From contig NZ_JAHWXK010000001.1 of NCBI RefSeq assembly GCF_023091155.1, forward strand, positions 248,001 through 312,000: DNA of 64,000 bases, given 5' to 3'. This document shows, one piece after another, positions 1 to 9,154 of this stretch (positions are counted from its first letter, which is position 1; every line of letters begins with the position of its first letter). Below the pieces are notes generated by a model. The model was given only the letters and a program-made list of their open reading frames with translations. It searched no databases and was not told the origin of the DNA. Position numbers and translations under genes: made by a program. This DNA is from Microbacterium sufflavum. Lineage in GTDB: Bacteria > Actinomycetota > Actinomycetes > Actinomycetales > Microbacteriaceae.

Positions 1-156
1 CACGAAGGCCGCATAGACCGCGATCGCGTCGACGATGGCCAGCAGCAGGATCTTCAGCAGCATCCAGCCGATCGGTCGGGACGCCGCTTCGGCGATGGCG
101 GCGGCTTGGCGGTGTCGTTTGGTCGGAGGCGCGATGCGCTCGTCGGTGTCTGTCAT
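1..156 (-). CDS. Sugar ABC transporter permease, N-terminal fragment
   Basis: This is the first 52 codons of a minus-strand gene that continues beyond the left edge, so it has no stop in the window. The start is the ATG at 156, and the product begins [16 protein letters not shown]. After a basic, hydrophilic stretch of about 30 residues the first membrane segment starts near residue 32 ([20 protein letters not shown]). That layout matches MalF/UgpA-type inner-membrane permeases of carbohydrate ABC importers. The gene lies 72 bp downstream of a sugar-binding lipoprotein gene on the same strand, so the two are probably one operon. The identification rests on the neighbour and the membrane start, because no permease EAA loop is visible in this fragment. 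Confidence 0.75.
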   Translation of the reverse strand, partial: MTDTDERIAPPTKRHRQAAAIAEAASRPIGWMLLKILLLAIVDAIAVYAAFV

Positions 157-228
157 GTCGTCCTCGTCATGATCCTGCCGGAGCGGGCGGTGCGGCCCGC
201 TCCGGCAGGGTCTGTGCCGTTGCGGCGG

Positions 229-1437
229 TTACTTGATCGCGGCGGTCACGTCGTCGACGAGCTTCTGCCACGTCGCCTTCGGGTCCGCACCGTTGATGAT
301 GGCGGCCTCGGCCACACCCCAGTACTGCCACACTGCGCCCATCGCGGGGATGGCCGGCATCGGGACGGCGTCGGCACCCACGGCCTGGAATCCGGCGATG
401 ATCGGGTCGGACGCCGCGGAGTCGGCCGCAGCGGTGAGGGCGGGCAGCACGTTGCCCGCCTTGAACAGCTCGAGCTGCACGTCCTCGGTGCCGATGTAGT
501 TGACGAGGAAGTCGTTCGCCGCGACCTTGTTCTTCGACTCGGCGCTCACGAAGAAGCCCTTCACACCCGCGAACGGGGAGGCGGTCTGGCCGGTCGGGCT
601 CGGGATCGGGTCGATCGCGACGTTGATGCCGGCTTCGGTGGCTGCGCCGACGTTCCACGGGCCGGTCAGCCAGAACGCGGCCGTGCCGTCGAGGAACTGC
701 TGCTTCGCGATCTCGCCGTCCACGTCGGTGTTGAGCGTGCCGGCTGCACCCTGCGCGCCCAGCCACTCGGCGAAGGCGAAGCCGCCCTCGCTGCCGAGCT
801 GCAGGTCGCTCGGGTCGTAGCTGCCGCTGTCATCGGTGCCGAAGACGGGGGCACCGAACGCGGTCTGGAACGGGTAGAGGTGGTAGGGGTTGCCCTCGGT
901 GCCCTGCTCGACGACGAACTTCCCCTTCGAGACCATGTCATCGAAGCTGGTGGCCGGCTGGGGCACGAGGTCGGCGTTGCGCAGGACGGCGATGTTCTCG
1001 ACCGCGTACGGCAGCATGTAGACCGTTCCGTCGTAGGTCGCAGCCTGGAGGGCCACCGGGAGGTAGTCCTCGGAGCTGTCACCGAGCTCGATCGGGGCGA
1101 CGACGCCATTGGTCGACAGCTCGCCGAGCCAGTCGTGGGCGCCCATCACGATGTCAGGGCCCTTGCCCGTCGGCACCTGCTGGATGAAGTCGTCCTTCAT
1201 GTCGTCGACGGACTTGCCGACCAGCTCGACCTTGACGCCGGTCTTGTCCTGATAGGCGTCGGCCGCACCCTGGAGGGCGTCGACGCGTTCGGCGTCGACC
1301 CAGACCGTGAGCGAGCCGCTGTCGTCGCCGCCGGAGGAGGATCCGCCGCTGGTCCCCGCGGAGCAGCCGGCGAGCGTCAGAGTCGAAACGATGGCGATCG
1401 CGCCCGCGGCGAGCACGCCCCTCTTGTTCACCTTCAT
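229..1437 (-). CDS. Extracellular solute-binding lipoprotein of a sugar ABC transporter
   Basis: The 402-residue product is a family 1 (MalE-type) carbohydrate-binding protein that would deliver a sugar, probably an oligosaccharide such as maltodextrin, to the permease encoded just downstream. The N-terminus is a lipoprotein signal with two basic residues, a hydrophobic core and the lipobox LAGC, giving a lipidated Cys25. A Ser/Gly linker follows, then [21 protein letters not shown], the usual first strand of this fold. Later segments such as [14 protein letters not shown] and the repeated [14 protein letters not shown] region fit the binding-cleft loops of MalE-like proteins. Two LacI-type palindromes lie upstream. 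The substrate cannot be read from sequence. Confidence 0.9.
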   Translation of the reverse strand: MKVNKRGVLAAGAIAIVSTLTLAGCSAGTSGGSSSGGDDSGSLTVWVDAERVDALQGAADAYQDKTGVKVELVGKSVDDMKDDFIQQVPTGKGPDIVMGAHDWLGELSTNGVVAPIELGDSSEDYLPVALQAATYDGTVYMLPYAVENIAVLRNADLVPQPATSFDDMVSKGKFVVEQGTEGNPYHLYPFQTAFGAPVFGTDDSGSYDPSDLQLGSEGGFAFAEWLGAQGAAGTLNTDVDGEIAKQQFLDGTAAFWLTGPWNVGAATEAGINVAIDPIPSPTGQTASPFAGVKGFFVSAESKNKVAANDFLVNYIGTEDVQLELFKAGNVLPALTAAADSAASDPIIAGFQAVGADAVPMPAIPAMGAVWQYWGVAEAAIINGADPKATWQKLVDDVTAAIK

Positions 1438-1476
1438 TGGTGTGTGCCTCTCTCAATGCTGTTCAACCTGCAAGGA

Positions 1477-1492
1477 CTGCAAGCGCTTACAG
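1477..1492. promoter_or_regulatory. LacI-family operator upstream of the sugar ABC operon
   Basis: The 16-bp site CTGCAAGCGCTTACAG is a near-perfect palindrome with only one mismatched base pair, and it carries the central AAGCGCTT typical of LacI/GalR-family operators. It lies 40 bp upstream of the binding-protein start, in a position to block transcription initiation. The regulator itself is not in the window. Confidence 0.7.
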
Positions 1493-1574
1493 TATGCATC
1501 GATCAGGAGCGGGATCGCAATCGAGAGCAGCGTCGATATCAACCTGTGATGGGGCACGCGGGGCGGCACCCGAC

Positions 1575-1588
1575 TGAAAACGCTTCCA
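1575..1588. promoter_or_regulatory. Second LacI-type operator-like site
   Basis: TGAAAACGCTTCCA has the AAACGCTT core of LacI-family sites. Its centre lies about 97 bp from that of the site at 1477-1492. Paired sites at this distance could allow looping, or this one could act on yajQ, whose start is 39 bp away. It is a weaker palindrome than the first site. Confidence 0.45.
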
Positions 1589-1626
1589 CGCCTGTCGTCG
1601 CGAGGGCTGCTCGATACACTGCCTGT

Positions 1627-2115
1627 ATGGCTGACAGTTCCTTTGACATCGTCTCGAAAGTGGATCATCAGGAGGCCGAGAACGCCCTGAACCAGGCACG
1701 GAAAGAGGTCGAGCAGCGCTACGACTTCAAGGGCACCGGGGCATCCATCGCGTGGAGCGGGGAGCAGGTCCTCATCACGGCGAGCTCGGAGGAGCGCGCG
1801 AAGGCCGTGCTCGACGTGTTCCAGTCGAAGCTCATCAAGCGGGGCATCTCCCTGAAGAGCCTGGACTCGGGCGAGCCGTTCGCGAGCGGCAAGGAGTTCC
1901 GCATCGTCTCCAGCCTCAAGGACGGGATCTCGTCGGAGAACGCGAAGAAGATCGGCAAGATCATCCGCGACGAGGGACCCAAGGGCGTGAAGAGCCAGAT
2001 CCAGGGCGACGAGCTGCGCGTGCAGTCGAAGAGCCGCGACGACCTCCAGGCCGTGATCGCTCTCCTGAAGGGCTCCGACCTCGACATCGACCTGCAGTTC
2101 GTCAACTACCGCTAG
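1627..2115 (+). CDS. yajQ: YajQ family nucleotide-binding protein (DUF520)
   Basis: The 162-residue protein matches the YajQ/DUF520 family along its whole length. It begins [20 protein letters not shown], contains the family signature [10 protein letters not shown], and ends with [11 protein letters not shown]. Family members have two ferredoxin-like domains and bind nucleotides; some bind cyclic di-GMP and act as transcription co-regulators, but the role in actinobacteria is unclear. The open frame extends upstream to position 106, but the ATG at 1627 is chosen because family homology starts there. A TACACT hexamer at 1615-1620, six bases before the ATG, and the lack of a ribosome binding site suggest a leaderless mRNA. 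A terminator hairpin follows the stop. Confidence 0.93.
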   Translation: MADSSFDIVSKVDHQEAENALNQARKEVEQRYDFKGTGASIAWSGEQVLITASSEERAKAVLDVFQSKLIKRGISLKSLDSGEPFASGKEFRIVSSLKDGISSENAKKIGKIIRDEGPKGVKSQIQGDELRVQSKSRDDLQAVIALLKGSDLDIDLQFVNYR

Positions 2116-2130
2116 GTCGCGCGGCACAGA

Positions 2131-2155
2131 GGGGATCCGGCGTCGCCGGGTCCCC
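2131..2155 (+). terminator. Rho-independent-type terminator after yajQ
   Basis: An 11-bp G+C-rich inverted repeat (GGGGATCCGGC and GCCGGGTCCCC, nearly perfect, 3-nt loop) lies 15 bp after the yajQ stop and is followed by a short T run (TTTCG). Confidence 0.75.
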
Positions 2156-2522
2156 TTTCGCGTGCGCTCCGACTTTCCCCGGTCAACGCATATCGAGATA
2201 TCGGTGTGCTTGACCAAGACTGGAAGCGGCCCCGATCCGTCGGAGCCATGGACGCCCTTGTTGCACGCCGCCCGCGCGGAACGAGGTGCCCGAGATTCGC
2301 AGGCGCTCTCGTGGGGACGAGGGTGCAGGCACCGCGGGCTCGCGTCACCGGATCCGAAGTGCCCGCACCACGGTGAAGGAAGAAAGAACAGCTCACCGGC
2401 CCGCTGCCCGCCCCCACGAACATCGGATCCGCAGGTGAGAAAGATCGGCACGGAGTCGCCGGCCCCACCGCCACACGGGGGGCCGCGGAACCGTGACAAG
2501 AAGTGAAACTGGGGGCTGGTCC
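2156..2522. other. Intergenic region of about 370 bp with one inverted repeat
   Basis: I see no convincing gene here. A 6-bp inverted repeat, GGTCAA and TTGACC at 2181-2215, flanks a more A+T-rich core (TATCGAGATA) and may be an operator for the GntR regulator that follows. The open frame 2162-2506 on the plus strand has no recognisable family features and an amino acid composition typical of non-coding G+C-rich DNA. Confidence 0.4.
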
Positions 2523-3155
2523 ATGGGGCACGTCGAGACGAAGACCATCGGAGAAAGCAAGCAACTCCTCGCCGACGAGGTCTTCCACCACATCGGAAGA
2601 CTCATCGTCGAGGGCGAACTGGGGGAGGGCGAGCGCATCCGCGACGTCGACGTGGCCGATGAGCTCCACGTCTCCCGGACCCCGGTCCGAGAGGCGCTGC
2701 AGCGACTCGAGAGACTCGGGCTCGTGACGATGTACCCGAGTCGGTACACCGAGGTGACCGCGGTGACGGCGGCCGTCGTGACGCAGTCGCTCGAGTTCGC
2801 CGGGTACCAGGCGGGCATCGCCGCCCGGATGGCCGTGCCACGGCTCAGCCCGGCGGAGCGCCAGCGGGTCGTCCGCCTGATGGAAGAGGTGCGCCGCACG
2901 CTGCGCGACGGGGCATCGACCTCGAGTGCGCGGTGGGCCGTGTTCGCGTATCTCGCGGAGCACAGCGGCAACCACCAGCACCGCATGCTGATCACCGACG
3001 TCGACGTCGCCCTCGCCCGCAACCTGCGCGCGTGGGTGGTCCCTCGCGGAGACCGTGAGCGCATGCGACAGGTGTACGACGACTTCGAGATCGCCGTCAC
3101 GCGGGGCAACGGGGACGAGGCGGAACGCCTGGCCCGTGCGATGTACTACGTCTGA
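2523..3155 (+). CDS. GntR family transcriptional regulator
   Basis: The 210-residue product has an N-terminal GntR winged helix-turn-helix, with the recognition segment ADELHVSRTPVREALQRLE at about residues 43-61. A helical C-terminal ligand-binding part of roughly 130 residues follows. Its short length and sequence suggest an FCD-like domain, but metal-ligand histidines are not obvious. The ATG at 2523 is used; an in-frame GTG at 2493 would add ten residues without a better ribosome binding site. The gene stands alone. Its 3' end overlaps that of the convergent hydrolase by 10 bp. Its target is unknown and may be its own promoter region. Confidence 0.85.
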   Translation: MGHVETKTIGESKQLLADEVFHHIGRLIVEGELGEGERIRDVDVADELHVSRTPVREALQRLERLGLVTMYPSRYTEVTAVTAAVVTQSLEFAGYQAGIAARMAVPRLSPAERQRVVRLMEEVRRTLRDGASTSSARWAVFAYLAEHSGNHQHRMLITDVDVALARNLRAWVVPRGDRERMRQVYDDFEIAVTRGNGDEAERLARAMYYV

Positions 3156-4156
3156 GCGGCCCTCCAGCCGACCACCCAGCGGTCCAGGCGTCGATACGCG
3201 TCCTCACGGGCCGCGTGTCGCGACAGGAACACGTCGTGCAGCGCTCCGTCGATACGCTCGACGGTCACCGTCGAGCCCAGCCGGAGCGCTGCACGGGCGA
3301 TGTCATCGACCACGAGCACCGAATCCGCCGACGTGAGGTCGTCCGACCATCGCGTCGGCGGGACGAAACGCGCCGACAGCAGCACGCACACCGGTGCCTC
3401 GATCGACAGCCCTGCCGCCACCGTCCGATGGCCCGACAGGATCGCGTTCAACCAGCCGGCGTACACGGCCATGGTCTGCACCGGACGCCAGGCGAGGTTC
3501 ACGTCCATCGGGTCGTCGGGGTCGGCCACCTCCTGCTGGGCCCTGGTGTAGTAGCCGAGGTCGACCTGGGGCGCCGCGTCCAGCGGCCGGATCCGCGCCT
3601 GGAACTCGACCATCGGCGCGATCGCCGCGCGGACGGGGGCGAACTGGAACTCCAACCACGGACTGTTCAGGATGAGGGCGTCCGCGGTGTGCGGGTGCCG
3701 GGACGCCCACAGGCTCAACGTGAGCCCGCCGGTCGAGTGACCGAGGAGGACCAGCCGCCGTGCGGACTCCTCTCCCCCCTCACCTCGGCCCATCGCCGTC
3801 AGTGCGGCGGCGATGTCCTCGTCATAGGTCGCCAGGTCGCTGATGTACCCCGGGGTCTGGCCCTCGCGCAGACTGCGTCCGTACTTGCGCAGGTCCAGCG
3901 CGAAGAAGCGCGCCCCGCGAGCCGTCCAGAAGCGCGCCAGCCGCTTCTGGAAGAAGTAGTCCGACCAGCCGTGGATGTAGAGCACGTCCACGCCCTCGAG
4001 CGGGCGCCGACGCCCCCTGGCCCGATCCCACCAGCCGGACGGCGCGGGCAGCGCACGCACCAGTGTGGCGACCACGGGTCCCTGGTCATCGACGCCGAGG
4101 TCGAGCGTCAGCTGCTCGAACTCCTCGCCCAGCACATCCGGGATCCACTCGGCCAT
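3146..4156 (-). CDS. Alpha/beta hydrolase, lysophospholipase/S33-like
   Basis: The 336-residue product is a cytoplasmic alpha/beta-hydrolase. The nucleophile elbow GHSTGG places the catalytic serine near residue 141. The oxyanion-loop segment VLYIHGWSDYF is near residue 58, and a late ALHDVFLS segment carries the probable catalytic histidine. These features fit the monoacylglycerol lipase/lysophospholipase group (Hydrolase_4), which cleaves ester bonds of lipids or similar substrates. A TAGCCT hexamer at 4178-4183 (minus strand) could be the -10 element, leaving a short leader with a GGGGGAG ribosome binding site. The substrate is unknown. Confidence 0.85.
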   Translation of the reverse strand: MAEWIPDVLGEEFEQLTLDLGVDDQGPVVATLVRALPAPSGWWDRARGRRRPLEGVDVLYIHGWSDYFFQKRLARFWTARGARFFALDLRKYGRSLREGQTPGYISDLATYDEDIAAALTAMGRGEGGEESARRLVLLGHSTGGLTLSLWASRHPHTADALILNSPWLEFQFAPVRAAIAPMVEFQARIRPLDAAPQVDLGYYTRAQQEVADPDDPMDVNLAWRPVQTMAVYAGWLNAILSGHRTVAAGLSIEAPVCVLLSARFVPPTRWSDDLTSADSVLVVDDIARAALRLGSTVTVERIDGALHDVFLSRHAAREDAYRRLDRWVVGWRAAQT

Positions 4157-4193
4157 GCGTCTCCCCCCGTCGCCGCCAGGCTAGCCCACGGGG

Positions 4194-5225
4194 CTACTGA
4201 CCGCCCGGGCGACCGACACCGAAGTTCTCCACGATGGTCGACGCGAGCGGCGCGAGGTCGCTGATGCCCGATCCCTGGAAGGTGATCAGCCGCAGCCAAT
4301 CCGTCCCGATACGGACGTCGAGCACCGTGCGGCCCTGCTCGTCCACACCCGTGAGCGCGGCATCCGCGCCCGCGACCTCCACCGGCTTCTCGCCCTCGAT
4401 CCGCTCGAACGCCCACGCCCCTCCGGGCAGTGTCGTGAGCATCAGGTAGCCCTGCGCGCTGTATTCGTCGTCGCCCGAAGCGTAGTAGCAGATGCGGGAA
4501 CCGTTCACCGTCTGGTACACCTCGGCCGGGATGGACCACCCGCCGAAGCCGTCGATCACGTGCACGTCGGTGCCGAGCTGCTCACCGAACTCGACGTCGG
4601 TGAGGAACCGCGAGCACTCCACGCCCGCGATCGCGCTCTCCGGCACCACGACCTCACGCAGCGACGCCGCGGCGGCCGCGCCGATGCGACGCAGTCCCTC
4701 CTTGATCGCCGGCGCATCGTCCGGGCCGAGCGCCGGATCGACGACAGCCCCGGACACCAGCACCTCGCCCTCCACGACCTGGAAGAAGCAGTACCCGCCG
4801 ACCTCGCAGCGCGCCTCCTCACCCGCGTAGCCACCGCGCGACTCCGCGCCCTCGATCAGGGCTGTCGCGCCCGGTGCGACCGAGACCTCCCAGTTGCGCT
4901 CGCTCGTACCGGACGAGCACGCGATGCCGCCCGCCCGCTGGAACATGTGCTGTGCGGGTCCCGGATACCAGCTCGGCGCCGACCACACCCCCAGCACCTC
5001 CGCGACCTCGCCGGCCGGTTCACCGGTGGCGGCGGTCATCTCGGCGGCCACGTCGGTGCAGCTCACATCGAACGCCGGCGTCGGGGCGACGATCGGATCC
5101 GTCGTCGGCGTGGGCGACGCCGAGGCCGACGGCGTCGACGTCTCGGTGGGCTCAGGCTCCGGCGCGCATCCGGAGAGCAGCAGCACGGTCACGGCCGCGA
5201 GGGCCAGGAGGGGGCGGTGTCGCAT
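4194..5225 (-). CDS. Putative secreted lipoprotein, function unknown
   Basis: The 343-residue protein starts with a lipoprotein signal ending in LLLSGC, with the lipidated cysteine at residue 20. A Pro/Ser/Thr-rich spacer of about 25 residues follows, as expected for a protein anchored outside the membrane in a Gram-positive. The rest contains several cysteines that could form disulfides and has no catalytic motif that I recognise. TAGGCT lies six bases before the ATG and no ribosome binding site is present, which suggests a leaderless transcript. It stands between the hydrolase and ferredoxin reductase genes on the same strand, but nothing links their functions. Confidence 0.75.
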   Translation of the reverse strand: MRHRPLLALAAVTVLLLSGCAPEPEPTETSTPSASASPTPTTDPIVAPTPAFDVSCTDVAAEMTAATGEPAGEVAEVLGVWSAPSWYPGPAQHMFQRAGGIACSSGTSERNWEVSVAPGATALIEGAESRGGYAGEEARCEVGGYCFFQVVEGEVLVSGAVVDPALGPDDAPAIKEGLRRIGAAAAASLREVVVPESAIAGVECSRFLTDVEFGEQLGTDVHVIDGFGGWSIPAEVYQTVNGSRICYYASGDDEYSAQGYLMLTTLPGGAWAFERIEGEKPVEVAGADAALTGVDEQGRTVLDVRIGTDWLRLITFQGSGISDLAPLASTIVENFGVGRPGGQ

Positions 5226-5285
5226 GCCCTCAGCCTAGGGCGGAGTGCTCCTCCGACCCGGGCGCGCTGCGGCGATCCGGGCGGG

Positions 5286-6659
5286 TCACTCGCCCCGCGA
5301 CACCCGCACCATCTCCTCGCGCGGCACGACCTTCACGCGGGCGCGCTCGTGCGGGGCGCCCAACGCGATCTCGTGCTCGTCGAGGCGGTGCCACCCGTCG
5401 AGGTCGGTCCACGCGACGCCGCGCTCGGCCAGCAGCGCCGGGATGGCCTCCTCCGACGGATCCTCCGGGTGCCACCAGGAGCCCTGGTCGTTGATGACGT
5501 GCCGCACGGTCTCCATGGCGTCGGACTTCGTGTGCCCGATCAGCCCGACAGGTCCGCGCTTGATCCATCCCGTCGCATAGACGCCGGGCACGCGCTCGTT
5601 GGAGTCCTTCGCCAGCACCTGACCCTCGCGGTTCGGGATCACGCCGTGCTTCTTGTCGAACGGAACACCGGGGAGCGGGGAGCCGAAGTAGCCGATCGCG
5701 CGGTACAGCGCCTGCACCGGGACCTCACGGAGCTCGCCCGTGCCGATCGCGCCACCCTGCCCGTCGGGCTTCGTGCGCTCGTACACCAGGGCGGCGACGC
5801 GGCCCTGGTCGTCTTTGCGCACCTCGACCGGCTTCGCCCAGAAGTGCAGGTGCAGGCGGCGCGAGGCCGTTCCCCCCGCGTTGTTGACGGAGTCGCGCTT
5901 GCGCCACGACTGCAGGATGCGGTCGATCACCATGACCTGCTTGTTGCTGGCGATCGCGTCGCGCGCCGCCTCGTCGTAGTCGAAGTCCTCGTCGTACACG
6001 ACCATGTCGACGTCGCGCAGCTCCCCGAGCTCGCGCAGCTCCAACGGGGTGAACTTGACCTGGGCCGGACCGCGGCGACCGAACACGTGCACGTCGGTGA
6101 CAGCGCTCGCCTTCAGCCCCTCGTACACGTTCTCCGGGACCTCGGTCACCAGCAGGTCCTCCGCGTGCTTGGCCAGCATGCGCGACACGTCGAGCGCCAC
6201 GTTGCCGTTGCCGAGCACCGCGACCGACTCCGCGTCGAGAGGCCACTCGCGCGGCACGTCGGGGTGGCCGTCGAACCAGCTCACGTAGTCGGCGGCGCCG
6301 TACGATCCGACCGCATCGATGCCCGGGATGTCGAGGGAGGTGTCGCGGATCGCGCCCGTCGCGAAGATCACCGCGTGATAGTGCCGCTTGAGGTCGTCCA
6401 GCGTGATGTCCTCGCCGAAGCGCACGTTGCCGAACAGGCGGATGTCGCCGCGGTCGAGCACATCGCGGAGGGCCGTGATGATGCCCTTGATGCGCGGGTG
6501 GTCCGGGGCGACCCCGTACCGCACCAACCCGTAGGGGGCCGGCAGCTGCTCGAACAGGTCGATCGAGACGTCGAACTTGCGCTCGGCCTTCAGCAGGATG
6601 TCCGCGGCGTAGATACCGGCGGGGCCGGCGCCGACGATGGCCAGTCGGAGCTTGGTCAT
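5286..6659 (-). CDS. fprA: Ferredoxin/flavodoxin-NADP+ reductase (FprA-like)
   Basis: The 457-residue product resembles actinobacterial FprA and adrenodoxin reductase in length and sequence. These FAD enzymes move electrons between NADPH and ferredoxin. The FAD-binding motif GAGPAG is at about residues 10-15, followed by LFEQLPAPYGLVRYGVAPDH. A second dinucleotide site, VLGNGNVALDVSRML, is near residue 155. The C-terminal YATGWIKRGPVGLIGHTKSDA is the FAD-contacting segment conserved in this group. The start is the ATG at 6659, preceded by an AAAGGA ribosome binding site; the frame stays open further upstream without homology. It lies downstream of the polyprenyl synthase gene on the same strand. 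Confidence 0.92.
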   Translation of the reverse strand: MTKLRLAIVGAGPAGIYAADILLKAERKFDVSIDLFEQLPAPYGLVRYGVAPDHPRIKGIITALRDVLDRGDIRLFGNVRFGEDITLDDLKRHYHAVIFATGAIRDTSLDIPGIDAVGSYGAADYVSWFDGHPDVPREWPLDAESVAVLGNGNVALDVSRMLAKHAEDLLVTEVPENVYEGLKASAVTDVHVFGRRGPAQVKFTPLELRELGELRDVDMVVYDEDFDYDEAARDAIASNKQVMVIDRILQSWRKRDSVNNAGGTASRRLHLHFWAKPVEVRKDDQGRVAALVYERTKPDGQGGAIGTGELREVPVQALYRAIGYFGSPLPGVPFDKKHGVIPNREGQVLAKDSNERVPGVYATGWIKRGPVGLIGHTKSDAMETVRHVINDQGSWWHPEDPSEEAIPALLAERGVAWTDLDGWHRLDEHEIALGAPHERARVKVVPREEMVRVSRGE

Positions 6660-6715
6660 GGAGGTCCTTTCGTATGCCGTCGCCGCCGTCACGCGGCGCG
6701 AAGCCGCGGGTCGCG

Positions 6716-7777
6716 TCAGCTCGAGCGCTCGGCGAGGGTCTCGGCGAATCGGGTCAATGCCTCGCGCACGGTGCCGCGCGGCAACGGCCGGAGGGCGTCG
6801 ATCGCCTCCTGGGTCCACGCATGCGCGAGCTCGAGGGTCTTCTGCGTGACCGGGTGGTCGCGCAGCTCGTCCAGGGGGCCGTCGAGGATCGCGGGGTCGG
6901 CGCCGTCCGCGATGAGCGCGACGCCCTCGTCGATGCGGGCCGCCAGGTCTTCGGCCGTCGCATCCTTCTGCGCCTTGAGCAGCAGGTAGGGCATGGTCGG
7001 CACGCCGGCGCGCAGGTCGGTGCCCGGCACCTTGCCGGTCTCCTCGGGCTTGGCCGACAGGTCGATCACGTCGTCGAGCAGCTGGAACGCGACGCCGATC
7101 TTCTCGCCGTACACCCGCAGCGGCTCCTCGTACTCGGTCGGCGCGTTCGAGAAGATCACGCCCCCCTGCGTCGCCGCGGCGATGAGCGAACCGGTCTTGT
7201 CGGCCAGCACCTGGATGTAGAACGCGATCGGATCGTCATCGGGCTGCGGACCGAGCGTCTCGTGCATCTGTCCGAGGACGAGGCGCTCGAACGTGTCGGC
7301 CTGGAGACGGATCGCCCGCTCGCCGAGCCGCGACATGAGCTGGCTGGCCCGGGAGAACAGGATGTCGCCGGTGAGGATGGCGATGTTGTTGCCCCAGACC
7401 GCATGGGCAGCGGGCACCCCGCGGCGGCGGTCGGCGCCGTCCATGACGTCGTCGTGATACAGCGATCCGAGGTGGGTGATCTCCAGCGCCTTCGCGACGT
7501 CGATCACCTCGGGGGTGTTGCCGTCGCCCAGCTGCGCGGCGAGCAGCGTGAGCACGGGCCGGATGCGCTTGCCGCCGGCCTCGTACAGATAGCGGCTCGC
7601 AGCGTCGGCCAGCGGATCGGCCACGCGGACGTCATCGGCGAGCCCGGTCTCCACGAGCTCGAGCCCGTCCTCGATCGTGCGGGCCACCCGGCGTCCGGCG
7701 GGGCCGATGAACACGCGATCGCTGAAGCCGAGACGGCTCGCCAGTCGCGAACCCGGGGGGTGGGGGCTCGAAGTCAC
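6716..7777 (-). CDS. Trans-polyprenyl diphosphate synthase (menaquinone side chain)
   Basis: This 353-residue enzyme adds isopentenyl diphosphate units to an allylic primer and most likely makes the isoprenoid tail of menaquinone. Both aspartate-rich motifs are present: HDDVMD near residues 108-113, and LLDDVIDLSAK near residue 235. The GGKRIRPVLTLL segment near residue 68 is also conserved. It sits beside ubiE/menG, menF and menD, which supports the menaquinone role, although chain length cannot be read directly. The GTG start at 7777 is preceded at six bases by TAGGCT and lacks a ribosome binding site, so a leaderless mRNA is likely. Confidence 0.92.
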   Translation of the reverse strand: MTSSPHPPGSRLASRLGFSDRVFIGPAGRRVARTIEDGLELVETGLADDVRVADPLADAASRYLYEAGGKRIRPVLTLLAAQLGDGNTPEVIDVAKALEITHLGSLYHDDVMDGADRRRGVPAAHAVWGNNIAILTGDILFSRASQLMSRLGERAIRLQADTFERLVLGQMHETLGPQPDDDPIAFYIQVLADKTGSLIAAATQGGVIFSNAPTEYEEPLRVYGEKIGVAFQLLDDVIDLSAKPEETGKVPGTDLRAGVPTMPYLLLKAQKDATAEDLAARIDEGVALIADGADPAILDGPLDELRDHPVTQKTLELAHAWTQEAIDALRPLPRGTVREALTRFAETLAERSS

Positions 7778-7820
7778 GCTCCCAGCCTACCCGCGTCGGA
7801 TGCCGCGGTTCGCGCCGTGC

Positions 7821-8540
7821 TCACGCGGGCTTGCGCGCGCGGTGCAGGGCGACGATGCCGAACGAGAGGTTGCGGTACGCGACGTCCTGCCACCCGGCAT
7901 CACGGATCCACGCGGACAGCCGCTTCTGGTCCGGCCACTCGCGGATCGACTCGTTCAGATAGTCGTACGCATCGCCGTTCGTCCCGGCCACCCGGGCCAC
8001 CCGCGGGAGCACCTGGGCGTTGTAGAAGCGGTAGGCACCGCGGAACAGCTTGCCCGGCGGCGTCGAGAACTCGTTGATCACCAGGCGTCCGCCGGGCTTG
8101 GTCACGCGGTAGAGCTCGCGCAGGGCCTTCTTCGGATCGTTCACGTTGCGCAGCGCGTAGGACATGGTGACCGCGTCGAACTCCCCGTCCTCGAACGGGA
8201 GGGCGGTGGCATCGGCCTGCACGAAGGACAGGTTGCGCATCGCTCCGTGCCGACGTCGGCCCTCCCCGAGCATGCCCGGCGAGAAGTCGGCCGCGACGAC
8301 CTGCGCGCCGCTGCGGGCCAGGGACGCCGAGGACGACGCCGTGCCCGCCCCGAGGTCGAGGATGCGCTCCCCCGGCTTCGGCGCCACGGCCCGGGTGGTG
8401 GCGGCGCGCCACAGGGCGTCGTTGCCGAACGTCATGGCGGTGTTCGTGCGGTCGTAGCCCGCCGCGACCTGGTCGAACATGCCGCTCACGCGGGCGGGGT
8501 CCTTGCCGAGGTCGGCGCGGTTCTTGTCGTTCGAGGTCAC
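7821..8540 (-). CDS. ubiE: Demethylmenaquinone methyltransferase
   Basis: The 239-residue product is the UbiE/MenG class I methyltransferase that transfers a methyl group from S-adenosylmethionine to demethylmenaquinone, the last step of menaquinone synthesis. Family signatures visible are the N-terminal FDQVAAGYDRTN, the SAM motif ILDLGAGTASSS, MSYALRNV in the middle, and YRVTKPGGRLVINEFS. The GTG start is preceded at six bases by TAGACT. The first four bases of the gene overlap the stop of the DUF402 gene (GTGA), so it could be translated from its own leaderless transcript or by coupling. Confidence 0.95.
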   Translation of the reverse strand: MTSNDKNRADLGKDPARVSGMFDQVAAGYDRTNTAMTFGNDALWRAATTRAVAPKPGERILDLGAGTASSSASLARSGAQVVAADFSPGMLGEGRRRHGAMRNLSFVQADATALPFEDGEFDAVTMSYALRNVNDPKKALRELYRVTKPGGRLVINEFSTPPGKLFRGAYRFYNAQVLPRVARVAGTNGDAYDYLNESIREWPDQKRLSAWIRDAGWQDVAYRNLSFGIVALHRARKPA

Positions 8541-9100
8541 GCGTTCAGTCTAGGCGCGAGATCGAGCGCCTCCAGCCGGTCGAGCCAGACGTCGGCGGTG
8601 GCATCGTCGAACGGCGCGACCCTCGCCCGCACCCGCCCCTCCAGGTCGAGCGCGAGCGCCTCCAGGTGGGTCATGACGTCGGCCGGATACCCGTACACGA
8701 CGCTGTGCTCGGCCCACTCGTCGCGGTCGTCGACCCAGGTCCCGCGCTCCCCCTCCACGCGCACGACGTCGAGGTCCATGTCGATCCCGACGGCACGCAG
8801 CGGGTCGTCCGACCACTGCACCTCCCACCCCAGGTCGATGTAGATGCGCAGGCCGCGCGGGTGCTGCCGGTTCACGGTCAGGGCGAAGTCGCCACTCGGC
8901 GGGACCAGCGTCACATTGGGCGTCGCGGCGTGGAACTCCGCCCCCGGGCGGACGCTGTGCCAGCCGGCGGGCTGACCGACCCAGTCGCCCCAGTGATCGG
9001 CACCCAGGTAGACGCACTCGTGCCGCCAGTGCGGCGACCCGTCCCACTTGCGCCACTGGAAGACCATCTCGGTGCCGGGTGCGGGGCGCGCGTCGCTCAT
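8537..9100 (-). CDS. DUF402 domain protein
   Basis: The 187-residue protein matches the DUF402 family, whose characterised members hydrolyse nucleoside diphosphates or phosphoesters. Visible family features are the central IYIDLGWEVQWSDDPLRAVGIDMDLDVVR, with its cluster of aspartates that would bind metal, and later WVDDRDEWAEHS. The substrate here is not known. The gene overlaps ubiE by 4 nt and starts 54 bp from the divergent menF. TAGGGT lies six bases before its ATG, consistent with a leaderless start. Confidence 0.8.
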   Translation of the reverse strand: MSDARPAPGTEMVFQWRKWDGSPHWRHECVYLGADHWGDWVGQPAGWHSVRPGAEFHAATPNVTLVPPSGDFALTVNRQHPRGLRIYIDLGWEVQWSDDPLRAVGIDMDLDVVRVEGERGTWVDDRDEWAEHSVVYGYPADVMTHLEALALDLEGRVRARVAPFDDATADVWLDRLEALDLAPRLNA

Positions 9101-9154
9101 CCGCCCACCCTACGACGCGGGATCGCCGCCGGCGCCGCGGCCTAGGCTGGACAC

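Noticed and set aside
106..1626. Upstream extension of the yajQ frame
   Set aside because: It runs antisense through the binding-protein gene, while YajQ homology and a promoter-like hexamer start at 1627.
2162..2506. A 114-codon frame before the GntR gene
   Set aside because: It has no domain, no ribosome binding site and a composition rich in Pro, Arg and Ser.
4560..6989. An 809-residue open frame on the plus strand
   Set aside because: It is antisense to the lipoprotein and ferredoxin reductase genes and shows no domain, only Arg/His/Asp/Val-rich low-complexity sequence.
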